Assembly (NCBI GenBank): GCA_017646765.1
Contig: JAGCMD010000026.1
Span: 1 to 38,292, forward strand
Source of the DNA: Elusimicrobiaceae bacterium
GTDB taxonomy: Bacteria > Elusimicrobiota > Elusimicrobia > Elusimicrobiales > Elusimicrobiaceae
Direction of reading: 5' to 3'
Length of the DNA stretch: 38,292 bases
Made by a program: the position numbers and the translations under genes. Positions within the stretch are counted from its first letter, which is position 1. Every line of letters begins with the position of its first letter. Positions 31,401-38,292 of this stretch are shown piece by piece. A model generated the notes under the pieces. It saw nothing but the letters and a program-made list of their open reading frames with translations. It was not told where the DNA came from and ran no database searches.

Positions 31401-34017
31401 CGGAGTTCCCGGCTTTTGCCAAAATGGCGGCGGCTTCCCGGCTCTTTTGGGCCGCTTCGCCGTATTTAGCGGCTCTGGCGGCAGCCGTAACTTCTTTTTC
31501 AGCGGCCTTGAAAGCTTGCGTCGCTTCACCCCACAACTTGGAAGCTTGGGGGGCATTTTCGGCCACGTTAGCCATCACTTTATCGGTTTGTATCAAAAGC
31601 TCTTGTGCCTGCATCCCCGCGCGGACTGTTTGAGCTTTGCTAACGAATTTTGCCGTTTTGAAAGCACTCGGCAGGGCTGACGCGGAAACTCGGATCAGGC
31701 GTATGAATTTAAATGTGCCGCTTAATATATACTCAAAGATTTTACCGCCGATTACCCATAATATAGCTTCCCAAACAAGATTGACGGTGCCGGCTAATAC
31801 CTGCAAATCGCTTAAGTAATGATCAAGCGGATTGTTATGATAAATATGGGCCAATTTCCGGTTTCCCTGCCGATCTTTTTGATTGGAGTATATCCAAGAG
31901 CCATAGATTTCATTTTTTAGATTGAATTCTTGGTCAGATTCTTTAGTTGATTTTTCTAATCCGGCGTTTATAAAATTTATGGATATGGGCGGGGCATCTC
32001 GTTGTTCTACAATTTCCGTTAGGGGGCGTCCATCCAAGCCGGGATGAGTGACCGTTTTCATCCGGGGAGCTGTAATGGGAGCAAGCCGGTCTAACGCGTC
32101 GGCCAACGCATCTTGAAGTCTTTCATATCGTTGGATTTCCACATGGTAACCGGAAAAAACACCAACCCTCAATGTCCCGTATTGCTCTTCCGCATGGGCA
32201 TTTAAAAGAACATCTGCAATATTTCTGGCCAGCGAGTCGCGTTGCTGCTGAGTGAAAAAGTAAGGCGCTTGAGCCTCGCGGTTTTTTACCACGGCTTGTT
32301 TATCAGCGCCGGAGAAATCCGCTTGGGTTTTAACAGGGTGTTCCGTTCCTAAATCATGTTTGAGATAAAAGTTCTTACCTGCTACCGACCCGGGATTAAA
32401 GACCTCGGGGAGGGGAACTCGGAGGTCATTGAGCGTAGCTGCCGTCGTAGCAGCCAATATCTTTACGCTGGCACATTTGTTATTGGCGGAGGTTACCAAT
32501 AAATTCTGAATTTTTTTAACGGTAGCTGTGGGAATTTGATTATTTTGGAAATAATAAAGTATTGTGCTAAAGAAAGCCCCTTGGATGTCAAAAAGCAGGT
32601 GGTCTTCTTCGGAGTTCAAAAATTGTTGGTCGCACTCTGGGTTGAATAAATCAAGTACGGCGGGCAAGAAATCGTTGTTTCCTTTAAAGGTAAGTTGATC
32701 GGTTTCTAAAGCATACATAACAGCGTATTGCATAAGCGCGCTGGCAGCGTCTATGGGCATGACCGAGTTTTTACTGCCCGGGGCAAACGCCTTTAATTCG
32801 TTATAGAAATCGGAGGTAAAATCCTCAAATATATGCTCAAAAGAGGTTACCTCGGCAAAATCCTCGTTTCTGCTATACCCCACAATGTGATAGTTGCTGG
32901 GGATATAGGCAAAAGAAGCAACTTGTATCATTTGGTCTAAATGGTCTGTATCAAGCGGATCAAATGCGAAAATATCTTTTCCTTCCGGCCCCTTGAGTAT
33001 TACGGGTTTGGCAAGCGCTTCTTGAAAAACTTTCTCCGGTACGGCCGTATAGCTCTCCTGCGTATTGGTAACAGGAAATTTTTTAATTGGATTGGGTTTA
33101 CCCATCTTTTGATAAAGCTGGTCTAATCTAAACAAGGCCAAACGGTACGAATATCTTTGTAAGAAAGACAGTTGGTCTTGCACCAGAAGGGGGACGTCCG
33201 AGTTTTGCACGAGTTCCAAAGCGTGCAAAACGTGAGCTGTAGCTTGCGGCAAGAGGTCTAAGATAATATCCTGAATATTGGGATCTTGATATTGCTGGGC
33301 TGCCTGCAACGCGCTGACCAATGCTTCGGTAGCATAAACAGAAATATAACGCGCTGCTTTTTTATTCTCATTATTCGGGTTGAATGGAATCTCTCCGCCC
33401 GGATTGTCTATCATTCTCATGAAAGACTCCATTTGCTCTATCCACCCGTCTATGGTTGGCGGTTCTTGGTTTGCAATTTCTTGAAATTTATCAAAGGCAG
33501 CTTGGGCAAAGGCTTCTTCCTTGTTCCTGCGATCTGCCACTGCGGAATCGTTGCGACGGGGCTCCGAGGGTGCTATGGCATCCGCTGGGTGAGTAAGATT
33601 ATCATACGTGGCGCGGACTTCATCATCCCGAACCGGGGAAAGGTCTGAAGTTGCCCTTTGGTACTGCCGGTTCAGGCCCGTTGTCGCGTGCAGGATTTGC
33701 ATATACGAGCCAAAGCTTTCCGCGGCTTTTTCATCACCGGAAGTAAAATCTAAGGTTTCGTATTTGTCCGCTAATTGCATCATGGCCGCTACATACAAGT
33801 CTTCCTTTTCTTGAGCATTTCTGGCATATTTAAAAAAATTCGTCTCATTAAAATAATACGGTTGTGCTTCGCCGTGCGACGGCGCTTGTTGCGCGCGGAG
33901 TGAATACGAGCCATATGGGCCGGCCCGGTCCGCCACTTGTTGCGCGCGGAGTAAATCCGGCGCCACAATATTAAAGGTGAAAACTAAAATTAAAAAACGG
34001 CAGATCCATGTAATCAT
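28489..34017 (-). CDS. Giant exported protein of unknown function (1842 aa)
   Basis: 1842 residues, 14 per cent of the window. A signal peptide covers about residues 1-25 (hydrophobic ILVFTFNIV, then LLRAQQ). Residues 60-550 are helical with HEAT-like pairs (around 225-275 and 490-540). A hydrophobic stretch at about 740-775 (LAGTVNLVWEAILWVIGGKIFEYIL) could be a membrane segment or buried helix. Residues 800-960 are Ala-rich coiled coil with TPR-like spacing. Residues 1050-1260 look beta-rich (HEDGNFIFRKGKPLYQ, WWVSADGGNSYLRVSAKD, ILVGPEKKVFGRYSG). Residues 1560-1800 are charged helices, ending in a Ser/Gln/Glu-rich tail. No catalytic motif is evident. GGAGAA precedes the ATG. It is probably periplasmic or surface-located; I assign no function. 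Confidence 0.8.
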   Translation of the reverse strand: MITWICRFLILVFTFNIVAPDLLRAQQVADRAGPYGSYSLRAQQAPSHGEAQPYYFNETNFFKYARNAQEKEDLYVAAMMQLADKYETLDFTSGDEKAAESFGSYMQILHATTGLNRQYQRATSDLSPVRDDEVRATYDNLTHPADAIAPSEPRRNDSAVADRRNKEEAFAQAAFDKFQEIANQEPPTIDGWIEQMESFMRMIDNPGGEIPFNPNNENKKAARYISVYATEALVSALQAAQQYQDPNIQDIILDLLPQATAHVLHALELVQNSDVPLLVQDQLSFLQRYSYRLALFRLDQLYQKMGKPNPIKKFPVTNTQESYTAVPEKVFQEALAKPVILKGPEGKDIFAFDPLDTDHLDQMIQVASFAYIPSNYHIVGYSRNEDFAEVTSFEHIFEDFTSDFYNELKAFAPGSKNSVMPIDAASALMQYAVMYALETDQLTFKGNNDFLPAVLDLFNPECDQQFLNSEEDHLLFDIQGAFFSTILYYFQNNQIPTATVKKIQNLLVTSANNKCASVKILAATTAATLNDLRVPLPEVFNPGSVAGKNFYLKHDLGTEHPVKTQADFSGADKQAVVKNREAQAPYFFTQQQRDSLARNIADVLLNAHAEEQYGTLRVGVFSGYHVEIQRYERLQDALADALDRLAPITAPRMKTVTHPGLDGRPLTEIVEQRDAPPISINFINAGLEKSTKESDQEFNLKNEIYGSWIYSNQKDRQGNRKLAHIYHNNPLDHYLSDLQVLAGTVNLVWEAILWVIGGKIFEYILSGTFKFIRLIRVSASALPSAFKTAKFVSKAQTVRAGMQAQELLIQTDKVMANVAENAPQASKLWGEATQAFKAAEKEVTAAARAAKYGEAAQKSREAAAILAKAGNSADLAAATAGLNNVATKAMQLQRWENAASTAAAASANLKNTLKADTKAQTLLTETENLLTKAGQTGEKADFAAATAKMEETIAYLEKGFGEALSKDQGLAGEFQTSIRALREASNSALTFTRSGIRTFFSAFKKMYNRKIAQFDKWSDLNLAAATTAQKDMQLGRPVVQTSAQTGRIKKVKTGVEYTLHEDGNFIFRKGKPLYQMQSVYDNPKLISFRKPITKLSTEIETADRAVVKLETEYAGKLVPGKGKFYNNAKKFQAHERVITKAVGPRPGVWGSEELAVGISGEAVSAQTRAYLETQQVYARALAKNPETVDWWVSADGGNSYLRVSAKDAQNVLQALQREPEALLSKITSKDGKTTMEILVGPEKKVFGRYSGVAPESHTLTEQVRVAITKPVSKATAKKASVSAAEATEFQNAFIYQADVKTASGFTPDAASAMMEKDVNILNSLLKDTQTAKNFGLIDEDGNITKLTADIMAEQGYMPAGALTKLWWNQPGNLLKSFYQNVKFFAKWKFIYGPAAGWSKDMFLKHLEKEQTEEALKKINDPEWEKTYNALLETGQAEPTDPLSQALAAPKTPKDPVLDMLDREADVFLMPALLGMAGIDKLFGTHLMDMKIYEQMDALKKQLDARKAQENFLVNTHAVMTKKILADGVADYRAVVETPFFYTNGGALPDADKLFAQDLKAIHEELDQWEKDLENLEGSGLEQIEQAEVINKKHNEKADKLTTLYNYKIHFQEQNIEARNFWINNYQDRTSGLEEDIRLIRKLNIYKNAISTVDSWKNSLDTITEEELMQKITELDRQVTPRLNEQHYLDYGLSPAAKQIDQISDTELLKQFNSLSEEKQTALLREALEIAIEGMCLFYQLVIEQAFEELGYPQEAEPFAAKIRQTADSYLRKLENNELPFLRTDLQQALNKIWDEFEEKFYQLAAPKASSAREQAAPSQSQSEDDYEEFYQEGTSPAHSQAY

Positions 34018-34049
34018 AAATTCTCCTGTGGGTAAAAAAACTTTATACT

Positions 34050-34080
34050 ACTATTATAGTGTTTTTTATAGTAAAAACAA
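34050..34080 (-). promoter_or_regulatory. Promoter of the giant exported-protein gene, with small palindrome
   Basis: On the minus strand TTGTTT (34075-34080), 16-base spacer, TATAAT (34053-34058). The -10 is centred in ACTAT-A-ATAGT (34050-34060), an 11-bp palindrome that could be an operator. Confidence 0.6.
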
Positions 34081-34088
34081 GGCCTATT

Positions 34089-34094
34089 TTGACA
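34089..34094 (+). promoter_or_regulatory. Consensus -35 hexamer between divergent genes
   Basis: A perfect TTGACA on the plus strand. No convincing -10 lies 16-18 bases downstream (the best is CATCTA), so it may be accidental or need an activator. It lies too far from the GH57 -10 at 34202 to serve it. Confidence 0.25.
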
Positions 34095-34099
34095 AGAAA

Positions 34100-34145
34100 A
34101 AATACCCAGTTGCATCTAGGTCTTTAGACCTAGGCGGGGTTTTTA
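34100..34145. terminator. Terminator-like hairpin upstream of the GH57 gene
   Basis: CTAGGTC (34116-34122), TTTA, GACCTAG (34127-34133), flanked by an outer ACCC/GGGG pairing, with AAAAAAT on the left and GGGGTTTTT on the right. It lies between two divergent genes, so it ends neither. It may insulate the GH57 promoter or act as an attenuator. Confidence 0.55.
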
Positions 34146-34201
34146 ATTGAAAGTACAAAAACGGAAATAAAAAAAGCACAGCAAATAATGCGCAAATGGG
34201 T

Positions 34202-34207
34202 TACAAT
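34202..34207 (+). promoter_or_regulatory. -10 element of a probable leaderless promoter (GH57 gene)
   Basis: TACAAT ends six bases before ATG 34214. No ribosome site is present. Confidence 0.5.
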
Positions 34208-34213
34208 ATATAT

Positions 34214-36577
34214 ATGAAGTATCTTTGTATACACGGACACTTTTATCAACCGCCCCGCGAAAATGCGTGGTTGGAAATCATTGAACAGCAAGACAGTGCT
34301 GCCCCTTATCACGATTGGAACGAACGTATTTGTGCCGAATGCTATGCGCCCAATGCGCTTGCACGGCTGTTGGACGGACAACAAAATCTAATTCAACTTA
34401 CCAATAACTATTCATATATCAGTTTTAATTTTGGCCCGACGCTGCTTAGCTGGATGGAGAAAAAAGAGCCCGAAGTATACCAATCTATTTTGGAAGCAGA
34501 TAAATTAAGCCGGGTGCGTTTTGGCGGGCACGGCAGTGCTATTGCCCAGGCGTACAATCATATGATTTTGCCGCTGGCTAACGACAGAGATAAAGAAACC
34601 CAAATCAAATGGGGCATTGCCGATTTTACCAAACGCTTTGGCCGCGCACCGGAAGCTTTGTGGCTGGCCGAAACGGCGTGTGATACGCCCACCTTGTGTG
34701 CGTTGGCCGACGCCGGGATGAAGTTTGTGATTTTAGCGCCCGGTCAATGTGCGCGCATCCGCAAGATCGGGGAAGAGAAATGGCAGGAAGTTGGTTCGTC
34801 GGTGGATCCCAAACGCGCGTACCGATGCAACTTGCCTAACGGCAAAAGTATCGCCCTCTTTTTTTATGACGGGCCTATTTCGCAAGGGATTGCTTTTTCG
34901 GACACATTATCGTCCGGGGAAAAATTCGCTTCGCGGTTACTCAGCACCTACAACAACAGCGAAGAACCGCAACTGATGCACATCGCTACGGACGGAGAAA
35001 CCTACGGCCACCACCAAAAATTTGCCGATATGGCCCTGGCCTATTGTTTAAAGAAAGTGCAGGAAACGCCGGATGTGGAACTGACCGTTTACGGCGAATT
35101 TTTGGAAAAAAATCCGCCGCTGTATGAAGCGCAAATTGTGGAAAATTCTTCGTGGAGTTGTTGCCACGGGGTAGAGCGTTGGCGTGCCAACTGCGGGTGT
35201 AATTCCGGGCGTCCCGGCTGGCACCAGAAATGGCGCGGGCCGTTGCGCGCAGCGTTAGATTTTGTGCGCGATGAGCTTATCCAAACTTTTCAGACGGTCG
35301 GCGCGGAATATTTTAAAGACCCGTGGGCCGCGCGTAACGATTATATAGATTTAATGTTGGACCGCAGTTTAGACGCGCAACACCGTTTCTTCTTAAAACA
35401 CGCTACCGAAAAGGCTTGGAACGACCGTCCCGGCGCGCTTATGTTACTTGAAATGCAGAAAAATGCCTTGTTTATGTACACAAGCTGCGGGTGGTTTTTT
35501 GACGAAATCAGCGGCTTGGAAACGGTGCAAATTATGCAATATGCCTGCCGCGCGCTGGAGTTAAACCGCCGGATGAGTGGTAAGGATGTAGAGCCGGCTT
35601 TTATTGAAAAGCTCGCCCTGGCTCCCAGCAACATTAAAGAACTTAAAAACGGGGCCAATGTGTATGAACGGTATGTTAAACCGCAAGCGACCCCGGTGGA
35701 AAAGATTGCCCTGGCGCACATTATTTCGCTTTTTGCCGACGAGACCGTCAACCCGCACCGCGCTTTCTGTTGGGATGTCACCCACTTTGCGCCGCACAAA
35801 TTTTCCGCACAAAATACGCGTTTGTGGGCGGGGGAAATAACCCTTAAGTCTACTATTACCGTAGAGGAAAAAACCGTTCGCTTTGCCGTTTTCCGTCAAG
35901 GGGCAGCCGTGTTCACTTGTGCGGCACAACTGGCGGATGAATCAAATTTTGCAGCGTTACTTAGTGAATTGGAAAATTTATTTAATACGCAGCAATACGA
36001 ACAATTGCAAGAACGTATTTCTCAAACATTTACCTACAGTTGTTTGGTATCTTCCATGATTAACGACGTGCGCCGCCGCGTGATGGAAAGCACGTTTCGT
36101 AAAATGGATGAGCAAACCGACCGGCAATTTTCGCAACTGTTCCAAACGCAGTATCCCATGGTGCGTGCGTTACAACTGATTGGGGCGCCGGTGCCGCAGA
36201 CGTTTTTGACGGTGGCTTCTTTTGTGCTTGCGGAAGATTTGAAGGCGGAAATCCGCGCGGCGGAAATTAACATCGGGGCGTTGGAAGAGCTGATGGAAGA
36301 TGTAAAAGCATTGGGGCTTACCGTGCCGGAAAGTGTTAATGAAGTGGTTACCGAGCGTGTTTCGTCGTTGGCGTTTGCTTTTGCGCGTAACCCGGTCAGT
36401 ACGGCGGCCGTGATGAAATTGGTGGAACTGTTAAATTACGCCGACATTTTCGGTTTTACCCCCGATATTGTCAAAGCACAGGAATTTGTGTTTTTAGGCA
36501 TTGAAAATTTAGGTGCCGAAGCCCGCAATAAAGATATCTTGCGTGCGCTGGCGCGCAAATTAAAAATCGCTTTATAA
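34214..36577 (+). CDS. Glycoside hydrolase family 57 protein with DUF3536 domain
   Basis: 787 residues. The N-terminus MKYLCIHGHFYQPPREN carries the GH57 HGH motif (H7, H9). The expected catalytic nucleophile is Glu153 in LWLAETACD, and the acid/base is Asp260 in HIATDGETYGHH. A cysteine cluster (SSWSCCHGVERWRANCGC, about 310-327) follows, and the C-terminal half (about 340-787) matches the layout of DUF3536. GH57 members act on alpha-glucans (amylase, amylopullulanase, branching enzyme, 4-alpha-glucanotransferase). There is no signal peptide, so it acts in the cytoplasm, probably on glycogen-like polymer. ATG 34214 is chosen over 34196 because the family begins here and the -10 overlaps the longer version. 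Confidence 0.9.
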   Translation: MKYLCIHGHFYQPPRENAWLEIIEQQDSAAPYHDWNERICAECYAPNALARLLDGQQNLIQLTNNYSYISFNFGPTLLSWMEKKEPEVYQSILEADKLSRVRFGGHGSAIAQAYNHMILPLANDRDKETQIKWGIADFTKRFGRAPEALWLAETACDTPTLCALADAGMKFVILAPGQCARIRKIGEEKWQEVGSSVDPKRAYRCNLPNGKSIALFFYDGPISQGIAFSDTLSSGEKFASRLLSTYNNSEEPQLMHIATDGETYGHHQKFADMALAYCLKKVQETPDVELTVYGEFLEKNPPLYEAQIVENSSWSCCHGVERWRANCGCNSGRPGWHQKWRGPLRAALDFVRDELIQTFQTVGAEYFKDPWAARNDYIDLMLDRSLDAQHRFFLKHATEKAWNDRPGALMLLEMQKNALFMYTSCGWFFDEISGLETVQIMQYACRALELNRRMSGKDVEPAFIEKLALAPSNIKELKNGANVYERYVKPQATPVEKIALAHIISLFADETVNPHRAFCWDVTHFAPHKFSAQNTRLWAGEITLKSTITVEEKTVRFAVFRQGAAVFTCAAQLADESNFAALLSELENLFNTQQYEQLQERISQTFTYSCLVSSMINDVRRRVMESTFRKMDEQTDRQFSQLFQTQYPMVRALQLIGAPVPQTFLTVASFVLAEDLKAEIRAAEINIGALEELMEDVKALGLTVPESVNEVVTERVSSLAFAFARNPVSTAAVMKLVELLNYADIFGFTPDIVKAQEFVFLGIENLGAEARNKDILRALARKLKIAL

Positions 36578-36584
36578 GTGTTTT

Positions 36585-37880
36585 TTAAAACGCACCGCCG
36601 ATAACAAATCCTACCTGGTGGCTGCCGTCCTGTAAGTTGTGTGTGTAATTGATTCCAAAAGGTAGCGGAAAGCGCCATAAGCGGTAAAATAAGTTGGCGC
36701 CTGCTCCGCTGTGCGGGCGAAACGAGCCCTCCACGCGCGTGTAAGAAATTTCATAAAACGGGGCCAATGATAGAAGGCCTGTTTGGTTTCGCAACAAATA
36801 ATACGCAAAAGAAATGCCGGCTCCGGCGGCTCGGTCGCCGCGGAACTGCCGGTCGTATTTTCCCGCCCCGGTCAGGACTTCGGTAGAAAGAATTTGGTCG
36901 GTAAAATCGGCTTCAAATGCCTCTTGGGCCTTAACCTCGGCAATCAATAGGTGGCGTCCCGGAAATTCTAAAATACCTGTTCCTTGGGCGGCTAATTTAG
37001 AAATCGCATAATCACTGTCACTCCATTTTCCGCCTCCGCTGTACGCTAACGAAGCACTATATCCCGTGCGGGCATGAGGTAAATCCTGCAAGCTTTTTTG
37101 TTTGTCCGTTAATCCATATCCGGCCAGCGCTCCCATATTCATACCGGGACGGATATCGTTAGAAAAATGGAGGCCGGCTGTCAGTGCGTGGTGGTTGCCG
37201 CTGTCTAATTGGTTTTGGGCGTAGACCACGCGGTTGTAAACCGGGGAGATAAACACACGTCCCGATGGTGAAAAGCGGTAGTTATATAACAAAGAAATTT
37301 TATCTTGTCTGGCTCGTACCGAGCGCAAAAGCGAGCTGCGGTGGTCGTCGTCATCAGTAGTAGAAAAAACGCTATATACATTACTCCAGCCGCCGCGGTA
37401 AAAGTTTTGGTCAAAGTGGAGTTGGGTATAGGCCATAGTTAAAAGATGCCGGCCGATGGAGATTCCCTTGCGTGTGGTAAAACCGTCTTTACTGCCGCCC
37501 GCAAAGAAGAAAATTTGCTCGGCTTGTTTAAATAAATTCCCGGCTACGACCGACGCTCCGGCCGCACTTTTGGAGCCTCCGGTAAAAAAGGCCAGTGGAA
37601 AAATATAATATCCGTCTTGAGCGTTGATGGTGATATCAATTTGCCCGTTGTGTTCGGTTTCGGAAAATTCCAATTTCTTAAATACGCGTAATTTGTGCAG
37701 GTCATCTTGGGCTTTTTCGTAAGCGGCGGGGGAAAAACTATCCCCCGGTTTTAGTTGGAAACGATGGAGCAATGTCTGGGGTTGCATACGGGTTGTTTGG
37801 GCGGTAATGTGTTGTACGGTTTGTGCAGCGAGTCCATTTACAAGCCCGAGGATAAATAAAATAAGAAAAAATTTTTTCAT
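36585..37880 (-). CDS. Omp85/BamA-like outer-membrane beta-barrel protein
   Basis: 431 residues. Signal peptide MKKFFLILFILGLVNGLAA with cleavage before Gln20. Residues about 22-92 form one POTRA-like domain (FQLKPGDSFSPAAYEKAQDDLHKLRVF). The rest is a barrel of alternating, aromatic-rich strands. QFRGDRAAGAGISFAYYLL resembles the VRGF/Y-containing loop-6 motif of Omp85 proteins, and the last residue is Phe, the usual outer-membrane assembly signal. BamA has five POTRA domains and about 800 residues, so this is a short relative, possibly TamA-like or an uncharacterised surface antigen. It converges with the GH57 gene with 7 bases between them and no clear terminator. Confidence 0.78.
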   Translation of the reverse strand: MKKFFLILFILGLVNGLAAQTVQHITAQTTRMQPQTLLHRFQLKPGDSFSPAAYEKAQDDLHKLRVFKKLEFSETEHNGQIDITINAQDGYYIFPLAFFTGGSKSAAGASVVAGNLFKQAEQIFFFAGGSKDGFTTRKGISIGRHLLTMAYTQLHFDQNFYRGGWSNVYSVFSTTDDDDHRSSLLRSVRARQDKISLLYNYRFSPSGRVFISPVYNRVVYAQNQLDSGNHHALTAGLHFSNDIRPGMNMGALAGYGLTDKQKSLQDLPHARTGYSASLAYSGGGKWSDSDYAISKLAAQGTGILEFPGRHLLIAEVKAQEAFEADFTDQILSTEVLTGAGKYDRQFRGDRAAGAGISFAYYLLRNQTGLLSLAPFYEISYTRVEGSFRPHSGAGANLFYRLWRFPLPFGINYTHNLQDGSHQVGFVIGGAF

Positions 37881-37886
37881 GGTTCT

Positions 37887-37892
37887 ATTCTA
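37887..37892 (-). promoter_or_regulatory. -10 element of a probable leaderless promoter (Omp85-like gene)
   Basis: TAGAAT on the minus strand ends six bases before the ATG at 37880. No ribosome site is present. Confidence 0.5.
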
Positions 37893-38012
37893 ACAAATAG
37901 GGAAAAAATATTGGACGGTTGTTTTTAATTAGAAAATGGAAGTGATGTGCGCCCACTTACTCGGTTGCCGGAGCCGCCGCTTGCAGCGGGAGAGTTTTAT
38001 TGTATCACTAAA

Positions 38013-38031
38013 CCCCCGGCTTCGCCGGGGG
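38013..38031 (-). terminator. GC-rich terminator-like hairpin
   Basis: CCCCCGGC and GCCGGGGG around TTC. On the minus strand it is followed by TTTAGTG, so it could end a minus-strand transcript entering from beyond the right edge. Nearly the same stem closes the genes at 28457. Confidence 0.55.
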
Positions 38032-38067
38032 AATAAGGAAGGTTTACCGTTTTTCTTAAAATAAGAG

Positions 38068-38275
38068 GTCATTCCCGAGTGTTTCTATCTGGAATCTTCC
38101 ACGCACGCTGTGGTTGTGTGCCGTTTCTAAAAGATGTCATTCCCGAAAGTTTTGGGCGGCCCGCAGGGTTCGGGAATCTCCACTGCTTGAAATTACGTAA
38201 GGAGGAGATCCCCGAGTCCTCGCCGGACGGGCAACCTCGGGGATGACGAAAAGGGGCGAGCCACTGCGGAATGAC
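38068..38275. repeat. Cluster of REP-like palindromic repeats
   Basis: Four copies of a GTCATTCCCGA-type end motif: plus strand at 38068 and 38136, minus strand ending at 38247 and 38275. The copy at 38136-38181 is itself a hairpin (ATTCCCGAA with TTCGGGAAT), and 38204-38247 is a homologous copy in the opposite orientation, both with a GAATCTCC/GGAGATC-type end. No gene is seen from 37893 to the right edge. Confidence 0.65.
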
Positions 38276-38292
38276 GCTTAATTTTACAACCA

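Noticed and set aside
30520-31633. Plus-strand open frames (244 and 170 residues) opposite the giant exported protein
   Set aside because: Their length follows from the Ala-rich, GC-biased sense strand. No start signals or protein-like domains were seen.
1-38292. CRISPR arrays, rRNA genes, insertion sequences and toxin-antitoxin pairs
   Set aside because: No regularly spaced direct repeats, rRNA segments, transposase motifs or small paired genes of these types are visible on either strand.

Overview
The window reads as chromosomal DNA of a Gram-negative-type (two-membrane) bacterium of moderate G+C content, densely coded, with no plasmid, phage or transposase genes. Outer-membrane traits are a signal-peptide beta-barrel protein of the Omp85 type, an ExbB/ExbD/TonB-like energy-transduction set, a LolA-fold lipoprotein and a PilT ATPase. 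The combination of a GH57/DUF3536 protein, a lone MmdA/PccB-type carboxyltransferase, a PilT gene inside the division cluster and very large exported proteins without recognisable domains makes me suspect Elusimicrobiota. That is an inference from memory; the sequence alone does not prove it.

Layout. 1-182: 5' end of typA (minus). 340-972: small membrane protein. 1076-3974: carboxyltransferase, a sigma-70 factor with a long histone H1-like lysine tail, and tRNA-Arg(CCU) five bases behind it. 3979-4275: a long imperfect inverted repeat plus a second half copy. 4276-5350: two minus-strand genes (membrane-anchored helical protein, cytidine/guanine-type deaminase). 5464-5718: TSCPD protein. 5760-13185: a tightly packed envelope operon: ftsK, LolA-like lipoprotein, pgsA, pgpA, exbB, exbD, tonB-like, a 3-TM protein and an NAD-epimerase. 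13237-13327: tRNA-Ser(GCU). 13330-13715: an array of stem-loops. 13803-15272: unknown exported protein behind a perfect palindrome. 15340-15669: DUF805 protein. 15756-23331: smpB, tRNA-Leu(CAG), ftsQ, ftsA, ftsZ, pilT, cmk, plsC and rpsA, i.e. trans-translation, septum formation, then nucleotide/lipid/translation genes. 23434-24411 (minus): class II aldolase. 24585-28426: M42 peptidase, an atypical long transketolase and a PPC/DUF296 protein. 28489-34017 (minus): a 1842-residue exported protein of unknown function, divergent from 34214-36577 (GH57/DUF3536). 36585-37880 (minus): Omp85-like barrel. 37893-38292: intergenic REP-like repeats.

Two themes cut across the window. First, at least six genes (340, 2723, 5760, 15756, 34214, 37880) have a -10-like hexamer ending 6-7 bases before the ATG and no Shine-Dalgarno sequence, which is the signature of leaderless mRNA, while the other genes have good GGAGG-like sites. 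Second, envelope growth and division genes are concentrated in two operons (FtsK/phospholipid/Exb-Ton, and FtsQAZ/PilT/Cmk/PlsC/S1), so septation, phospholipid supply and outer-membrane energetics are probably co-expressed. The strongest candidates for something undescribed are the H1-tailed sigma factor, the giant exported protein, the palindrome-controlled 489-residue exported protein, the stem-loop array and the transketolase with GEG in place of GDG.
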